Source: Pseudomonadota bacterium
Lineage (GTDB): Bacteria > Bdellovibrionota > Oligoflexia > Oligoflexales > Oligoflexaceae
Length of the DNA: 37,032 nt
Assembly: GCA_029556045.1 (NCBI GenBank)
Contig: JAKQGS010000079.1
Location: 1-37,032 of the forward strand
Reading direction: 5' to 3'
The notes beneath the pieces were generated by a model. The model was not told the DNA's origin. It worked only from the letters and a program-made list of their open reading frames with translations, and did not search any database. Position numbers and translations under genes: made by a program. This document shows positions 8,584 to 17,921 of this stretch, in pieces. The first letter of the stretch is position 1, and each line of letters opens with the position of its first letter.

Positions 8584-8588
8584 GGAGG
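8584..8588 (+). promoter_or_regulatory. Ribosome-binding site deciding the fliO start
   Basis: GGAGG lies six bases before the ATG at 8595 and directly precedes a canonical signal peptide. The alternative ATG at 8568, overlapping the fliN stop, has only a GAGG one base away. The downstream start is therefore preferred. Confidence 0.7.
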
Positions 8589-8594
8589 CAGTAC

Positions 8595-9905
8595 ATGAAA
8601 TTGTTGTTATGCGGTTTGATGATCGGCGCAGGCATGGGTGGGTCGTTTGTCCACGCAGCGGAAACTTTAAATGGGAAGAATACACCGGCAGCTGCACCAG
8701 AAGCCGACAAGCCAGCGATTGAATCCAATCTTTCTGTCAGCCCTTTGACTCTCGGCGCGATTGATGCCACATCAGATGATTTCAAAACCGTTGTCACCAT
8801 TCGATTCGACAAAAAAATTGGCTGGGAAACACCCGTATTTGAGGATCATGGATCCTTTGTACAACTTGTTTTGCCAAAAACTCAGGTGCCAAAGTCCGGC
8901 GAATTTTTGGAAGGAAATAGTCCATATATTCGCAAAATCGCGGCATTTCAGGTCACCAATGAAGACGGTGGTCTCCGTCTGTTTGTAAGTCGCGACACGC
9001 CTGCCATCATTAAGGCGACATCGATAGAAAAATTGTCTGATCGAATAGTCATGGAAATAGATCATAAACTCGTAGAACAAAATATGTCAGCAGCCGGTAC
9101 TAGTGTTGCGGATGTTATTGAAAAAACGGAGGTTCGTCACGATATTGCTGACCCTGTCGCTTCCGTCCAACAAAACCTGAAGGTCAAATCCGAAGAATCC
9201 AAATCAAGCGACACCATGGGTATTGATTTTAAAAACAAGTTTACGACGGCCAGTATATTTTCTGGCGTATTCATTATTGGTATGTTGCTTCTGGCGTTCA
9301 GTAAAAACATGGTAAAAAAGAAGATAAAAATGCGGGAGAGCGATCCGTATTCCATTAAAACTCTCGCCAATCACGTTTTGTCCCCCAAGCAAAAAATTAC
9401 GCTAATTCAGGTGGCAGGTGAAAAAATTCTGTTGGGTGTTACACCCGACAACATCTCTTTTTTAACAAGCATTGATAGCCGGCCTAAGGGGCTGCCTAGC
9501 GACAACCTTTTAGAAGGTACCATACGTGGGCCTATGGCTATCCGTGCTGAGACGTCACCACTATTAACAAGCCGTTCTGGGTCCGCCTCGGCGGCGCTGG
9601 AAAAAATTAAAAGCCTGCGCAAAGGAGCGGTTAAACCGAGCTTTGATGAAGAGATTGATAACCATGAACACGACGAAATGAATCCCCTCAGTCGGCCGGT
9701 TCCTGCCAGTGAACCCAAAAAATTCAAAAAAGAAATTAGTCGCACTAAAGCAGAACCGAAGGGAAGCAGCGTTTCCTATGCGGTGGGTGACAATGGCATC
9801 AAAGATCTGCGGAATTCCAGATCAGCAAGATCCGCTGGCACCGATTCTTCTGAAGATGTCACCAGTATGATTCGCAAAAAACTAAAAAATTTACCGCAAA
9901 TATAG
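8595..9905 (+). CDS. fliO: FliO-like flagellar protein with N-terminal AMIN-like domain
   Basis: FliO assists assembly of the FliP export-gate complex in the inner membrane. At 436 residues this protein is several times longer than usual FliO. It has a signal peptide (1-23, cleavage after VHAA), a periplasmic AMIN-like beta domain (about 48-160: TVVTIRFDKKIGWETPVF, then FVQLVLPKTQ, IRKIAAFQV and DRIVMEIDHK), one membrane helix (about 218-236), and a cytoplasmic FliO domain (QKITLIQVAGEKILLGVTPD) followed by a long Lys/Ser-rich tail. Its place between fliN and fliP supports the FliO call. AMIN domains are known from AmiC and PilQ, where they target proteins to peptidoglycan or septal wall; fusion to FliO would tether the export gate to the cell wall, which is inference. 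Confidence 0.82.
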   Translation: MKLLLCGLMIGAGMGGSFVHAAETLNGKNTPAAAPEADKPAIESNLSVSPLTLGAIDATSDDFKTVVTIRFDKKIGWETPVFEDHGSFVQLVLPKTQVPKSGEFLEGNSPYIRKIAAFQVTNEDGGLRLFVSRDTPAIIKATSIEKLSDRIVMEIDHKLVEQNMSAAGTSVADVIEKTEVRHDIADPVASVQQNLKVKSEESKSSDTMGIDFKNKFTTASIFSGVFIIGMLLLAFSKNMVKKKIKMRESDPYSIKTLANHVLSPKQKITLIQVAGEKILLGVTPDNISFLTSIDSRPKGLPSDNLLEGTIRGPMAIRAETSPLLTSRSGSASAALEKIKSLRKGAVKPSFDEEIDNHEHDEMNPLSRPVPASEPKKFKKEISRTKAEPKGSSVSYAVGDNGIKDLRNSRSARSAGTDSSEDVTSMIRKKLKNLPQI

Positions 9906-9919
9906 CGTTGGATGGGCCT

Positions 9920-10717
9920 ATGTTCAGTGTGTCTGACAGATTCAAGGCTGCGTTGGGGGTCTCTTGGAGACCTCTGTTGCTTTTATTGATCATCATGAGT
10001 CCGGTACTGGTATCTCTTTCAGCTTATGGTCAGGCTAAAGTTCCCACCCTAAGTCTAAACCTGTCGGAATCTGATGATCCTGGGTCCGTCGTTCCTGCCA
10101 TGAAAATTGTGGCAATGCTAACGATACTAACCGTTGCACCTGCTCTGCTACTGATGATGACATCGTTTACGCGCATCATGATCGTATTGAGTTTTGTGCG
10201 GCAGGCTTTGGGAACACAAACCATGCCTCCCAATCAGGTTATGGTAGGGCTAGCTTTGTTTTTGACGGTTTTTACCATGAGTCCGGTCATTGACCAGATC
10301 AACGAAAGAGCCTACCAGCCGTACATGGCCAAGGCTATCACGCAGGACCAAGCCCTGGATGAACTGATTAAACCTGTTCGAAAATTTATGTTGGGCCAGA
10401 CCAAAGAGTCCGATTTAGGCATGTTTATGAAGATCTCCGGTAGCGATCGTCCGCAGACGGCTGACGATGTTCCTATGAAAGTATTGATGCCTGCGTTTTT
10501 GATAAGTGAACTGAAAATCGCCTTTCAAATCGGATTTTTGGTTTATCTTCCATTCCTGGTTATCGATATGGTGGTATCCAGCATATTAATGGCGATGGGT
10601 ATGATGATGTTGCCGCCAACGGTGGTATCGTTGCCTTTTAAGTTGGTGTTGTTCGTTCTTGTTGATGGTTGGTCACTCCTTGCTGATTCGATTGTAAAGA
10701 GTTTCAATATCTTTTAG
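9920..10717 (+). CDS. fliP: Flagellar export gate protein FliP
   Basis: FliP is a core subunit of the type III export gate. The protein has about 265 residues with an N-terminal hydrophobic signal-like segment, a periplasmic loop, and four membrane segments. Conserved stretches include FTRIMIVLSFVRQALGTQTMPPNQ, MPAFLISELKIAFQIGF and the C-terminal MMLPPTVVSLPFKLVLFVLVDGW (quoted in parts of the family consensus). Start choice is uncertain: I use the ATG at 9920, while an in-frame TTG at 9908, three bases after the fliO stop, is also possible; neither has a strong ribosome-binding site, suggesting coupling to fliO translation. Confidence 0.95.
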   Translation: MFSVSDRFKAALGVSWRPLLLLLIIMSPVLVSLSAYGQAKVPTLSLNLSESDDPGSVVPAMKIVAMLTILTVAPALLLMMTSFTRIMIVLSFVRQALGTQTMPPNQVMVGLALFLTVFTMSPVIDQINERAYQPYMAKAITQDQALDELIKPVRKFMLGQTKESDLGMFMKISGSDRPQTADDVPMKVLMPAFLISELKIAFQIGFLVYLPFLVIDMVVSSILMAMGMMMLPPTVVSLPFKLVLFVLVDGWSLLADSIVKSFNIF

Positions 10718-10728
10718 AGGAGTAAACC

Positions 10729-10998
10729 ATGACGGAACAAGCGGTGATCGATATTGTGACAAAAACCATTTGGGTAGCAATGGAAGTGGCGGCTCCCGCC
10801 CTGTTTGCGGTGCTGCTAATGGGTTTAGCTATTTCTATCTTCCAAGCTGCGACGCAGATCAATGAACAGACACTTTCTTTTATTCCGAAAATAGTTGCCA
10901 TGACGGTGGCCTTTGTTTTTTTTGGGCCTTGGATCATGCGTACCATGATGACTTTTACTGTGAATCTATTCAAATCAATTTCCACCATCAATCAATGA
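10729..10998 (+). CDS. fliQ: Flagellar export gate protein FliQ
   Basis: FliQ is a two-helix subunit of the flagellar export gate. The 89-residue protein has two membrane segments (about 18-38 and 51-74) and the family pattern AISIFQAATQINEQTLSFIPK. GAGGAG lies before the ATG. It follows fliP by 11 bases and precedes fliR by 13, the universal order. Confidence 0.95.
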   Translation: MTEQAVIDIVTKTIWVAMEVAAPALFAVLLMGLAISIFQAATQINEQTLSFIPKIVAMTVAFVFFGPWIMRTMMTFTVNLFKSISTINQ

Positions 10999-11011
10999 TC
11001 GGGGGTCAGGT

Positions 11012-11800
11012 TTGTTTGAGCTTCCAGTACAGGATATCCTAATGGCTACACTGGTTTTTGTGCGGATCGGTGCCATTTTGATGTCATTACCTGTCTTCGG
11101 GGAGCAGGCGGTTCCGGTGCGCATTCGTATCATTTTGTCGGCAGGGTTGACGTTTGGCATTTACCCGTTAGTGCCTCCGCAATGGTTAAACAGTGTTCCC
11201 GATGATGTTGTGCCGTTCATTCTCCTTGTGGCAAAGGAGGTGGTGGTTGGTCTTACCATAGGGTTTTTAGCTAAGATAATCTTTGAGGCCATGGTTATGG
11301 CGGCTTCTGTGGTGGGATTTCAAATGGGTTTTGGTACCGCCAGTATGATGATGCCGGATATGGACCCGGGGGCGAATAGTTTTACTGCGTTACATCGAAT
11401 TTTGGTGATTCTCATTTTTCTTTCTCTGGACCTTTATCAACTTTTTTTTAAGGCCGTTATCGAATCCTTTCAATACATACCTGCCAGCAGTTCATTTATA
11501 AATGGATCAATCAGTCAGATCGTCGTGCAGGTGACAGCTGGAATGTTTTTGGTTTCCATGCAGCTTGCAGCTCCTGTATTGGTTGCTCTAATGTTTACCA
11601 TGGCTGCACTAGGACTGCTGGCCAAAACTGTTCCCCAGATCAATATTTTCACTATCAGCTTTCCCGTCAGCTTTTTTGTTGGACTTTTGGTCTACATTGC
11701 GTCGTTGGCGTTTTATCCTGCTTGGATTCGCGACCACATTTTCTCAGGGCAGGATCAAATATCGGCTTCCATCAAACTCTTGGGCGTCCAACGCCAGTGA
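11012..11800 (+). CDS. fliR: Flagellar export gate protein FliR
   Basis: FliR completes the FliPQR gate. The protein has 262 residues and about six hydrophobic segments, with FVRIGAILMSLPVFGEQAVP near the N-terminus and GFQMGFGTASMMMPDMDP in the middle, both typical. It starts with TTG at 11012 after GGGGTCAGG; no better ATG lies near the family's normal N-terminus. It is followed by flhB after 12 bases. Confidence 0.95.
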   Translation: MFELPVQDILMATLVFVRIGAILMSLPVFGEQAVPVRIRIILSAGLTFGIYPLVPPQWLNSVPDDVVPFILLVAKEVVVGLTIGFLAKIIFEAMVMAASVVGFQMGFGTASMMMPDMDPGANSFTALHRILVILIFLSLDLYQLFFKAVIESFQYIPASSSFINGSISQIVVQVTAGMFLVSMQLAAPVLVALMFTMAALGLLAKTVPQINIFTISFPVSFFVGLLVYIASLAFYPAWIRDHIFSGQDQISASIKLLGVQRQ

Positions 11801-11812
11801 AAGGACCCGAGA

Positions 11813-12898
11813 ATGTCTGAAATGATGGATGATGATGACCGGACCGAAGAAGCAAGTCCCGAGCGACGTGATGAGTTTCGCGAGCGTGGTCAGGTACCAG
11901 TATCCCGTGACGCAACCACGGTATTTATACTGGGGGCGATGGTGATGTTTTTATCATACTATGCCAGTGCGTTCGAACGTGACATGAAAAAGCTTATGGT
12001 GACGCTTTTCGAAATGGCTGGTCGGATTGATATGACATCCTCAAACTTTCAGAATATTGGCGTAAGCGTGTGGCTGCAAACGGTTTTAATAATCGCCCCT
12101 TTCTTTTTGGTGACTATGGCAGTCAGTATTTTTGGAACATTCATGCAGACACGATTCAACTGGTCGTGGAAAAAGGTTATGCCGGATTTTTCACGCATGG
12201 ATCCCATTCAGGGCATAACTCGAATGTTCAGCATCAACTCGCTGGTGGAACTGTTAAAGGGTTTGGCAAAATTGACATCAGTAGGTGTTGTGTCCTACCT
12301 GATATTATATAGCGAATTTGACCGAGTTCCCGGTATTTTAAATTATCCTCTGTTTAATATTCTCGGGTATTGGTGGGATATTACAAGCGCCTTATTCTGG
12401 AGTGTTGCTGGGTTTCTGGTGGTCGTTGCTGGGGGTGACTACGTCTATAACTTTCTCTCGATTGAGAGAAAGATGAAGATGACCAAACAGGAAGTTAAAG
12501 AAGAATTTAAAAAACGCGAAATTGACCCTCACGTCAAGGGGCGCATGAAACGCATGCAGCGCGAGATCGCTACAGCAAAAATGGTCAAAGCTACAAAAAC
12601 AGCAACCGTTCTTATCACCAACCCGACCCACTTTGCGATAGCGCTCAAATATGAGCTTGGTATGGGAGCGCCTGTAGTGGTGGCGAAAGGTTTAGATTTT
12701 CTGGCTTTGCACTTGCGGGTAATCGCCAAAGAGAACGACATACCCTTGATTGAAAATAGACCATTAGCGAGGACATTGTACAAAGTTTGTGAAGTTGGAG
12801 ATGAAATTCCAGAGACTCTTTATAAGGCGGTTTCTGAAATCATTCGGTACGTCTTCCGGTTAAAAGGCAAAAAACTAACACGGGACAAGAAGGTTTAG
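11813..12898 (+). CDS. flhB: Flagellar export switch protein FlhB
   Basis: FlhB controls the switch of export substrate from rod/hook to filament. The 361-residue protein has the conserved N-terminus with EEASPERRDEFRERGQVP, four membrane helices (about 30-215), a charged linker (KMTKQEVKEEFKKREIDP) and the cytoplasmic domain with the autocleavage motif NPTH at 270-273, next to HFAIALKYE. All expected features are present, so it should self-cleave normally. It is nine bases upstream of flhA. Confidence 0.97.
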   Translation: MSEMMDDDDRTEEASPERRDEFRERGQVPVSRDATTVFILGAMVMFLSYYASAFERDMKKLMVTLFEMAGRIDMTSSNFQNIGVSVWLQTVLIIAPFFLVTMAVSIFGTFMQTRFNWSWKKVMPDFSRMDPIQGITRMFSINSLVELLKGLAKLTSVGVVSYLILYSEFDRVPGILNYPLFNILGYWWDITSALFWSVAGFLVVVAGGDYVYNFLSIERKMKMTKQEVKEEFKKREIDPHVKGRMKRMQREIATAKMVKATKTATVLITNPTHFAIALKYELGMGAPVVVAKGLDFLALHLRVIAKENDIPLIENRPLARTLYKVCEVGDEIPETLYKAVSEIIRYVFRLKGKKLTRDKKV

Positions 12899-12907
12899 AG
12901 GTAACTT

Positions 12908-15004
12908 ATGGCCGCGACAAAAACCGCAACCAAGACCGGATTAACTGGGTTTTTGGCATTTTTGAAAACACCGGAATTAATGCTGGCTATGGCCATCATT
13001 GGTATTATTCTTACTTTGATTGTGCCCTTACCAACGGTTCTACTTGATGTTCTTCTGGGACTATCGATCACTTCCGCATTTATGATTCTATTGATATCCA
13101 TCTACGTAACGGAACCGTTGGAATTTTCGACATTCCCTGCGTTGCTCTTGATTACAACACTTTTCCGATTAGGTCTCAACGTGGCAACAACGAAAAGCAT
13201 CTTACTTGATGCGCCGAGTGGCCACATGAGTCAAGTGGTCAGCGCTTTCGGTGAGTTTGTTATCGGCGGGAACTACTTTGTCGGATTTGTGGTTTTTGTG
13301 ATTTTGGTGGTTATTAATTTTATCGTTATTACCAAAGGTGCTGGCCGCGTAGCGGAAGTTGGCGCACGATTTACTTTGGATGCCATGCCAGGAAAACAAA
13401 TGGCAATAGATGCGGAGCTGAATGGTGGTCTGATCGATCGTGATGAAGCGAGGCGCCGACGCAACAAAATTGAAAGAGAAGCCGACTTTTTTGGTGCTAT
13501 GGATGGTGCCAGTAAGTTCGTGCGTGGAGACGCCATTGCTGGTTTGATCATTACTGCGGTTAATATCATAGTTGGTCTGATATTGGGCGTTTCGGCATAT
13601 AACATGTCGTTTGGTGATGCGGCGAAAATTTTTACATTGATGACGGTCGGTGACGGATTGGTCTCGCAGATTCCTGCTCTCATTATTTCGACCGCGGCAG
13701 GTATCGTGGTGACTCGTGCTTCAACTGGTACGGCTTTGGCCGGGTCTTTAAACGAGCAGATCTTTCGATATCCCCGGGCGATCTTTATCAGCGCAGGATT
13801 ACTATTCGTTATAGCAGTTGTTCCCGGTATGCCCACCATTCCATTCACGTTGATGAGTGTTGGATTCCTTTTTTTAGGCCGTTTTATTTCCAAAGCAAAC
13901 CAAAATCGGGCTTTGGAGGCGGAAAGAGCAGAAAAGGTCAAAGAGACAAAGTCCAGTGAAGATACCATTGAGAGCCTTTTGCATGTGGATACGCTGGCTC
14001 TTGAAGTTGGTGTCGGGTTAATTCCTCTGGTTGATTCTCATCAAGACGGTGAGGTGTTGGAACGCATCGTTTCTGCTCGAAAACAATTTGCACAGGATAT
14101 GGGCATCATTGTGCCTATGGTCATGGTTAGGGACAATATCCAGCTAAAACCTGGTGAATACCAAATTCTTCTCAAAGGCAATGTTATTGCCAAGGGAAGC
14201 TTGATGGTGGACTACATGCTTGCGATGGACCCGGGAAATGTGAGTGACCCGATACATGGTATAGCCGGCAAGGAGCCAGCATATGGGCTGGATGCCATTT
14301 GGATCAAATCTTCGCAAAAAGAAGAGGCGGGTTTCCGCGGGTACACTGTTGTCAATGGTGCAACTGTAATCGTAACCCACCTGACAAAAGTGATTGAAGA
14401 AAATTGCGCATTGTTGCTAGGAAGACAGGAGTCGCAGAATCTCATTGATGGTATTAAAGATAGCCATCCAAAGGTTGTCGAAGAAGTCATCGGCAGTGAG
14501 CGAATGACACTCGGGGATGTGGTGAAAGTCTTGCAAAACCTCCTTGCTGAAAGGGTTAGTATACGAGATTTATTGAGTATATTTGAGACTCTGGCGGATT
14601 ACTGCAAAACTATCAAAAATCCCGATGCGTTGACCCGCTATGTTCGAAAAAGTCTGGGTCGTGGTATCATTAAGAGGTACCTCACTCACGATGACAAACT
14701 TCCTGTGGTCACCTTGGATCGCGCTGTGGAAGATCTGCTGGTATCTGGCCTGCAGTATCGGGAGGACGGTACGACTTCACTACAATTGGAACCCGATATC
14801 GCGCAAAGAATTCTCAATAATATCGCTAAGTCCATTGAGACCTTTCAACGTACGGGTACACAGCCGATCATTCTTTGTGGTTCGTTGATCCGTTGGGATA
14901 TACGTCAATTGGTTAATCGGTTCATACCGGGTGTGGTGGTTCTGGCGTTCGATGAAATACCGACTGGCACGGACATTGATACGGTTGGCATTGTTCGAAT
15001 TTAA
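12908..15004 (+). CDS. flhA: Flagellar export protein FlhA
   Basis: FlhA is the nonameric ring of the flagellar export gate that couples proton flow to substrate docking. The 698-residue protein has the usual eight or so N-terminal membrane segments (about 25-310), the FHIPEP-type signature TLFRLGLNVATTKSILL near residue 85, the charged cytoplasmic loop with MPGKQMAIDAELNGGLI, and a large C-terminal cytoplasmic domain. AGAGGTAACTT precedes the ATG. It lies between flhB and flhF. Confidence 0.97.
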   Translation: MAATKTATKTGLTGFLAFLKTPELMLAMAIIGIILTLIVPLPTVLLDVLLGLSITSAFMILLISIYVTEPLEFSTFPALLLITTLFRLGLNVATTKSILLDAPSGHMSQVVSAFGEFVIGGNYFVGFVVFVILVVINFIVITKGAGRVAEVGARFTLDAMPGKQMAIDAELNGGLIDRDEARRRRNKIEREADFFGAMDGASKFVRGDAIAGLIITAVNIIVGLILGVSAYNMSFGDAAKIFTLMTVGDGLVSQIPALIISTAAGIVVTRASTGTALAGSLNEQIFRYPRAIFISAGLLFVIAVVPGMPTIPFTLMSVGFLFLGRFISKANQNRALEAERAEKVKETKSSEDTIESLLHVDTLALEVGVGLIPLVDSHQDGEVLERIVSARKQFAQDMGIIVPMVMVRDNIQLKPGEYQILLKGNVIAKGSLMVDYMLAMDPGNVSDPIHGIAGKEPAYGLDAIWIKSSQKEEAGFRGYTVVNGATVIVTHLTKVIEENCALLLGRQESQNLIDGIKDSHPKVVEEVIGSERMTLGDVVKVLQNLLAERVSIRDLLSIFETLADYCKTIKNPDALTRYVRKSLGRGIIKRYLTHDDKLPVVTLDRAVEDLLVSGLQYREDGTTSLQLEPDIAQRILNNIAKSIETFQRTGTQPIILCGSLIRWDIRQLVNRFIPGVVVLAFDEIPTGTDIDTVGIVRI

Positions 15005-15030
15005 ATTGGCAATAAAGGTGGAGAGGCTCC

Positions 15031-16200
15031 ATGAATGTGAAAACCTTCGAAGCATTTTCCATGAAAGACGCCGTTGCAGCTGTTCGGCGCGAATTTGGTC
15101 CAGATGCTGTTATTTTAAATAGTAAAGAAAAGATAGCAGCCGATGGAAAGGGGAAACTCATCCAGGTTACCGCAGCAGCTCCTACTTCCACCCGAAAAGG
15201 TGGGTCAGTCATTAATGAGCGTAACGATGATGATCTGCGTGAAGTGGTTGAATATATAAAGTCGGTAGAAAAGCGCATGGATGGTATGCTGACTACCATT
15301 GCCACCCGTGAGAATCTCCAAGCGGTTGAAAGCGGCATGGAAGAGTTAAAGTCCCTGGTTCTTGAAACTCTCCGACAACAATGCGGCGGTATACAGGAGG
15401 GTATGAAGGAACCAATTCAACGTATCTATCATGCTTTGAAAACCACCGGTCTAGACGACGTTCACTTGGTGGCTCTCTGTCGTCACCTTGAAAATGTGAA
15501 GGTCAGGGAAAGCCAGGATGCTGACGGAGATTTCTACGAGATTTATAGGGAAGAGGCTGCCAAATGGTTGCTAAAGAGAGTAAAGATCGCTCCTTTATGG
15601 ACTGAGGTTGCCGGAGCGCCTGTGATCCAGGTATTTGTCGGCACTACCGGTGTTGGTAAGTCTTCTTCGGTAGTCAAGCTGGCCTCGCATCTTTCCCGTA
15701 AACAAAAGCGTAAAGTTCTATTGGTTTCTTTCGATAATGTTCGTTTGGCAGCCAGTGAGCAGATGCGGGTCTATGCCAAGGTATTGGGCGTGGAATTTGA
15801 GCAGATCGAAGATGCCATGGACCTTTCATCGATATTGTCTCGCCATAGTGATGTTGATGTTGTTCTTGTTGACACGGCAGGTCGCAGTCCCAAGAGGAGT
15901 CAAAAGATGGAAGATCTTTTGGCGTTGAAAAGCCTCAATCTACCCCTTGAGTTTCATCTGGTGATGCCTGCAACGGAAAAAGAAGAACAACTTGATCGAA
16001 CAATCCGTGCTTTTTCGCGGTTGGGGTTGAGTAGCCTCATCTTCACTAAACTTGATGAGACGTGGAGCTATGGCGAACTGTTCAATCTTATGAATCGCTG
16101 GAGCCTGCCTCTCAGCTATTTCGGGATTGGGCAAAATGTACCAGAGGATCTAGAACGTGCCACGCGTGAGCGTGTTGTGGAACGGTTGGTAGGCATGTGA
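15031..16200 (+). CDS. flhF: Flagellar placement GTPase FlhF
   Basis: FlhF is an SRP-type GTPase that marks the site and starts assembly of polar flagella. The 389-residue protein has an N-terminal basic region (VKTFEAFSMKDAVAAVRREFGPDAVILNS, the family start), a helical B-like domain, and a GTPase domain with GTTGVGKSS near residue 204, DTAGRSPKRSQ, and FTKLDET as the G4 motif. It is 27 bases after flhA and followed by flhG. The FlhF/FlhG pair argues for polar flagellation. Confidence 0.95.
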   Translation: MNVKTFEAFSMKDAVAAVRREFGPDAVILNSKEKIAADGKGKLIQVTAAAPTSTRKGGSVINERNDDDLREVVEYIKSVEKRMDGMLTTIATRENLQAVESGMEELKSLVLETLRQQCGGIQEGMKEPIQRIYHALKTTGLDDVHLVALCRHLENVKVRESQDADGDFYEIYREEAAKWLLKRVKIAPLWTEVAGAPVIQVFVGTTGVGKSSSVVKLASHLSRKQKRKVLLVSFDNVRLAASEQMRVYAKVLGVEFEQIEDAMDLSSILSRHSDVDVVLVDTAGRSPKRSQKMEDLLALKSLNLPLEFHLVMPATEKEEQLDRTIRAFSRLGLSSLIFTKLDETWSYGELFNLMNRWSLPLSYFGIGQNVPEDLERATRERVVERLVGM

Positions 16201-16250
16201 ATTTTACTTAGTACATTCAAGCGTGCGGAAGGCAAGGAGTTTTGCGCAAT

Positions 16251-17096
16251 ATGTGTGCGGAAAATAACAAAAAAAATTGTAAAATTATAAGTATTGCCAG
16301 CGGTAAGGGGGGTGTTGGTAAAACCCTGACCACCATCAATCTTGGTTTAGCAGCGCGGGAGATGGGATTTTCCGTGCTTATCATTGATGGGGATCTTGGG
16401 CTTTCCAATGTTAACATTGTCCTTGGGCTTGAGGCGCGTTATTCCTTGATTGACGTCATCGAAGAACGCATTGGTCTGGAAGATGTCATTTTGGATGGTC
16501 CGCTGGGGATGAAACTCATCCCGTCTGGGTCGGGAATCACCAAGATCGCGTCGTTTGGCTATCTGCAAAAACTACAACTCCTCGACCGGCTTGAATCCTT
16601 TCACTATGATTATGATATTATTATCATAGACACTGGTGCTGGTATCTCTCCTGCTGTTTTGCAGATGAACAGCCTAGCACACCAAGTTGTTGTTGTCACA
16701 ACACCAGAACCACATGCCATGACCGATGCATACGCATTCATCAAAGTGATGAAGGAAGAAAGGGAGCGAAATTCCTTTGGATTAGTGACCAACATGGTTA
16801 AATCCCAAGATGAAGGATTAAAGATCTCGCAGCGCATAGCCGATGTGTCCAGACGGTTCCTTGACGCTGATATACAACATCTAGGCTTTGTACCCAGAGA
16901 TCCGCAAGTGCAGCAGTTTCTTTTGAACGGGCGAAGCATGATGGAAAAGGCCGGTCACACAATTTCGGGGCAGGCGTGGCGGGTTGTCGCCCGAACGGTC
17001 TTTCAAGACGTGGGGGTCGACAGTCGTTTTGCCGGGCATCAGGGGTTTTGGCGCGAATACGTGCTCGAACAACGCCGGGAAGCCGTGGGTATATGA
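16251..17096 (+). CDS. flhG: Flagellar number regulator FlhG (FleN/MinD-like ATPase)
   Basis: FlhG is a MinD-like ATPase that limits flagellar number by acting on FlhF and, in some species, on the master regulator. The 281-residue protein has the deviant Walker A ASGKGGVGKT (Gly18-Thr25), the DGDLGLSNVNIVLGLE segment, IIIDTGAGIS as Walker B, and a hydrophobic/basic C-terminal stretch. The start is ambiguous between TTG at 16242 and ATG at 16251; AGGAG at 16235-16239 is too close to the TTG and about 11 bases from the ATG, so I prefer the ATG. fliA follows 46 bases later. Confidence 0.93.
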   Translation: MCAENNKKNCKIISIASGKGGVGKTLTTINLGLAAREMGFSVLIIDGDLGLSNVNIVLGLEARYSLIDVIEERIGLEDVILDGPLGMKLIPSGSGITKIASFGYLQKLQLLDRLESFHYDYDIIIIDTGAGISPAVLQMNSLAHQVVVVTTPEPHAMTDAYAFIKVMKEERERNSFGLVTNMVKSQDEGLKISQRIADVSRRFLDADIQHLGFVPRDPQVQQFLLNGRSMMEKAGHTISGQAWRVVARTVFQDVGVDSRFAGHQGFWREYVLEQRREAVGI

Positions 17097-17142
17097 GTGA
17101 CCAACGTCGTCAGCCTTGGGAACATCTAGAGAGGGGAATTTG

Positions 17143-17901
17143 ATGAAAGGCCTGGTAAAGCGCTATAAGCAGGATACCAATGGGGTCGATGGTCGTTTGC
17201 GCGATCAGTTGATCATGGACTATGCCCCTCTGATCCGCTTCGTGGCACAACGTATTGCGGCACGTCTCCCCTCTAACATTGATATTGACGATTTAATCAG
17301 TGCTGGGGTCATCGGCTTAATGGATGCGATTGAAAAGTACGATCCCAGTCGAGACAATAAGTTCAAGACGTACGCAGAGTTCCGAATTCGCGGTGCTATT
17401 TTGGATGAGCTGCGTTCACAAGATTGGGTTCCCCGGTCGGTGCGCGATAAAGCAAAAAAGATCGAGCGAATGTACGCGGAACTGGAACAAAAATACGGTC
17501 GTCCTGTCAGCGATTCAGAAATTTCCGATGCATTGGAAATGCCTTTAGATGAATACCAGGAAATGCTGGCGAAAGTTAAAGCAGTCACCCTGCTCTCAAT
17601 TGATGAACTTACTGGTCCCAATCAACACGATCGCAAAAGCTTGTTGGAATGCCTGGAAAATGTCAGTTCCAAAAACCCATTTACCCAGTTAAAGAGCAAG
17701 GGCGTTCGGGACATGCTGATCAGAAATATTGAGGATCTACCGGAAAAACAACGGCTGGTCCTTTCACTTTACTACTACGAGGATCTTAACCTCAAAGAAA
17801 TCGGAAAGATTTTAGAAGTAACTGAGTCGCGGGTGAGTCAGTTGCACACACAAGCGGTTGAAAAATTACGGGCACGCTTGAAGAGTGTGCTCAGCGATTA
17901 A
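17143..17901 (+). CDS. fliA: Flagellar sigma factor FliA (sigma28)
   Basis: FliA directs RNA polymerase to late flagellar genes such as flagellin. The 252-residue protein has region 2 (DLISAGVIGLMDAIEKYD, then FKTYAEFRIRGAILDELR), the RSVRDKAKKIERMY segment of region 3, and region 4 (LPEKQRLVLSLYYYEDLN, then ESRVSQLHTQAVEKL). The ATG at 17143 has GAGGGG about seven bases upstream; a TTG nine codons earlier has no good site. No flgM anti-sigma gene is seen in the window. Confidence 0.96.
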   Translation: MKGLVKRYKQDTNGVDGRLRDQLIMDYAPLIRFVAQRIAARLPSNIDIDDLISAGVIGLMDAIEKYDPSRDNKFKTYAEFRIRGAILDELRSQDWVPRSVRDKAKKIERMYAELEQKYGRPVSDSEISDALEMPLDEYQEMLAKVKAVTLLSIDELTGPNQHDRKSLLECLENVSSKNPFTQLKSKGVRDMLIRNIEDLPEKQRLVLSLYYYEDLNLKEIGKILEVTESRVSQLHTQAVEKLRARLKSVLSD

Positions 17902-17921
17902 GTCGGTAAAAGGGGAATGTA

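Noticed and set aside
13273..13968. 231-residue open frame antisense to flhA
   Set aside because: Fully inside a conserved gene on the other strand, with composition expected from antisense reading and no recognisable domain.
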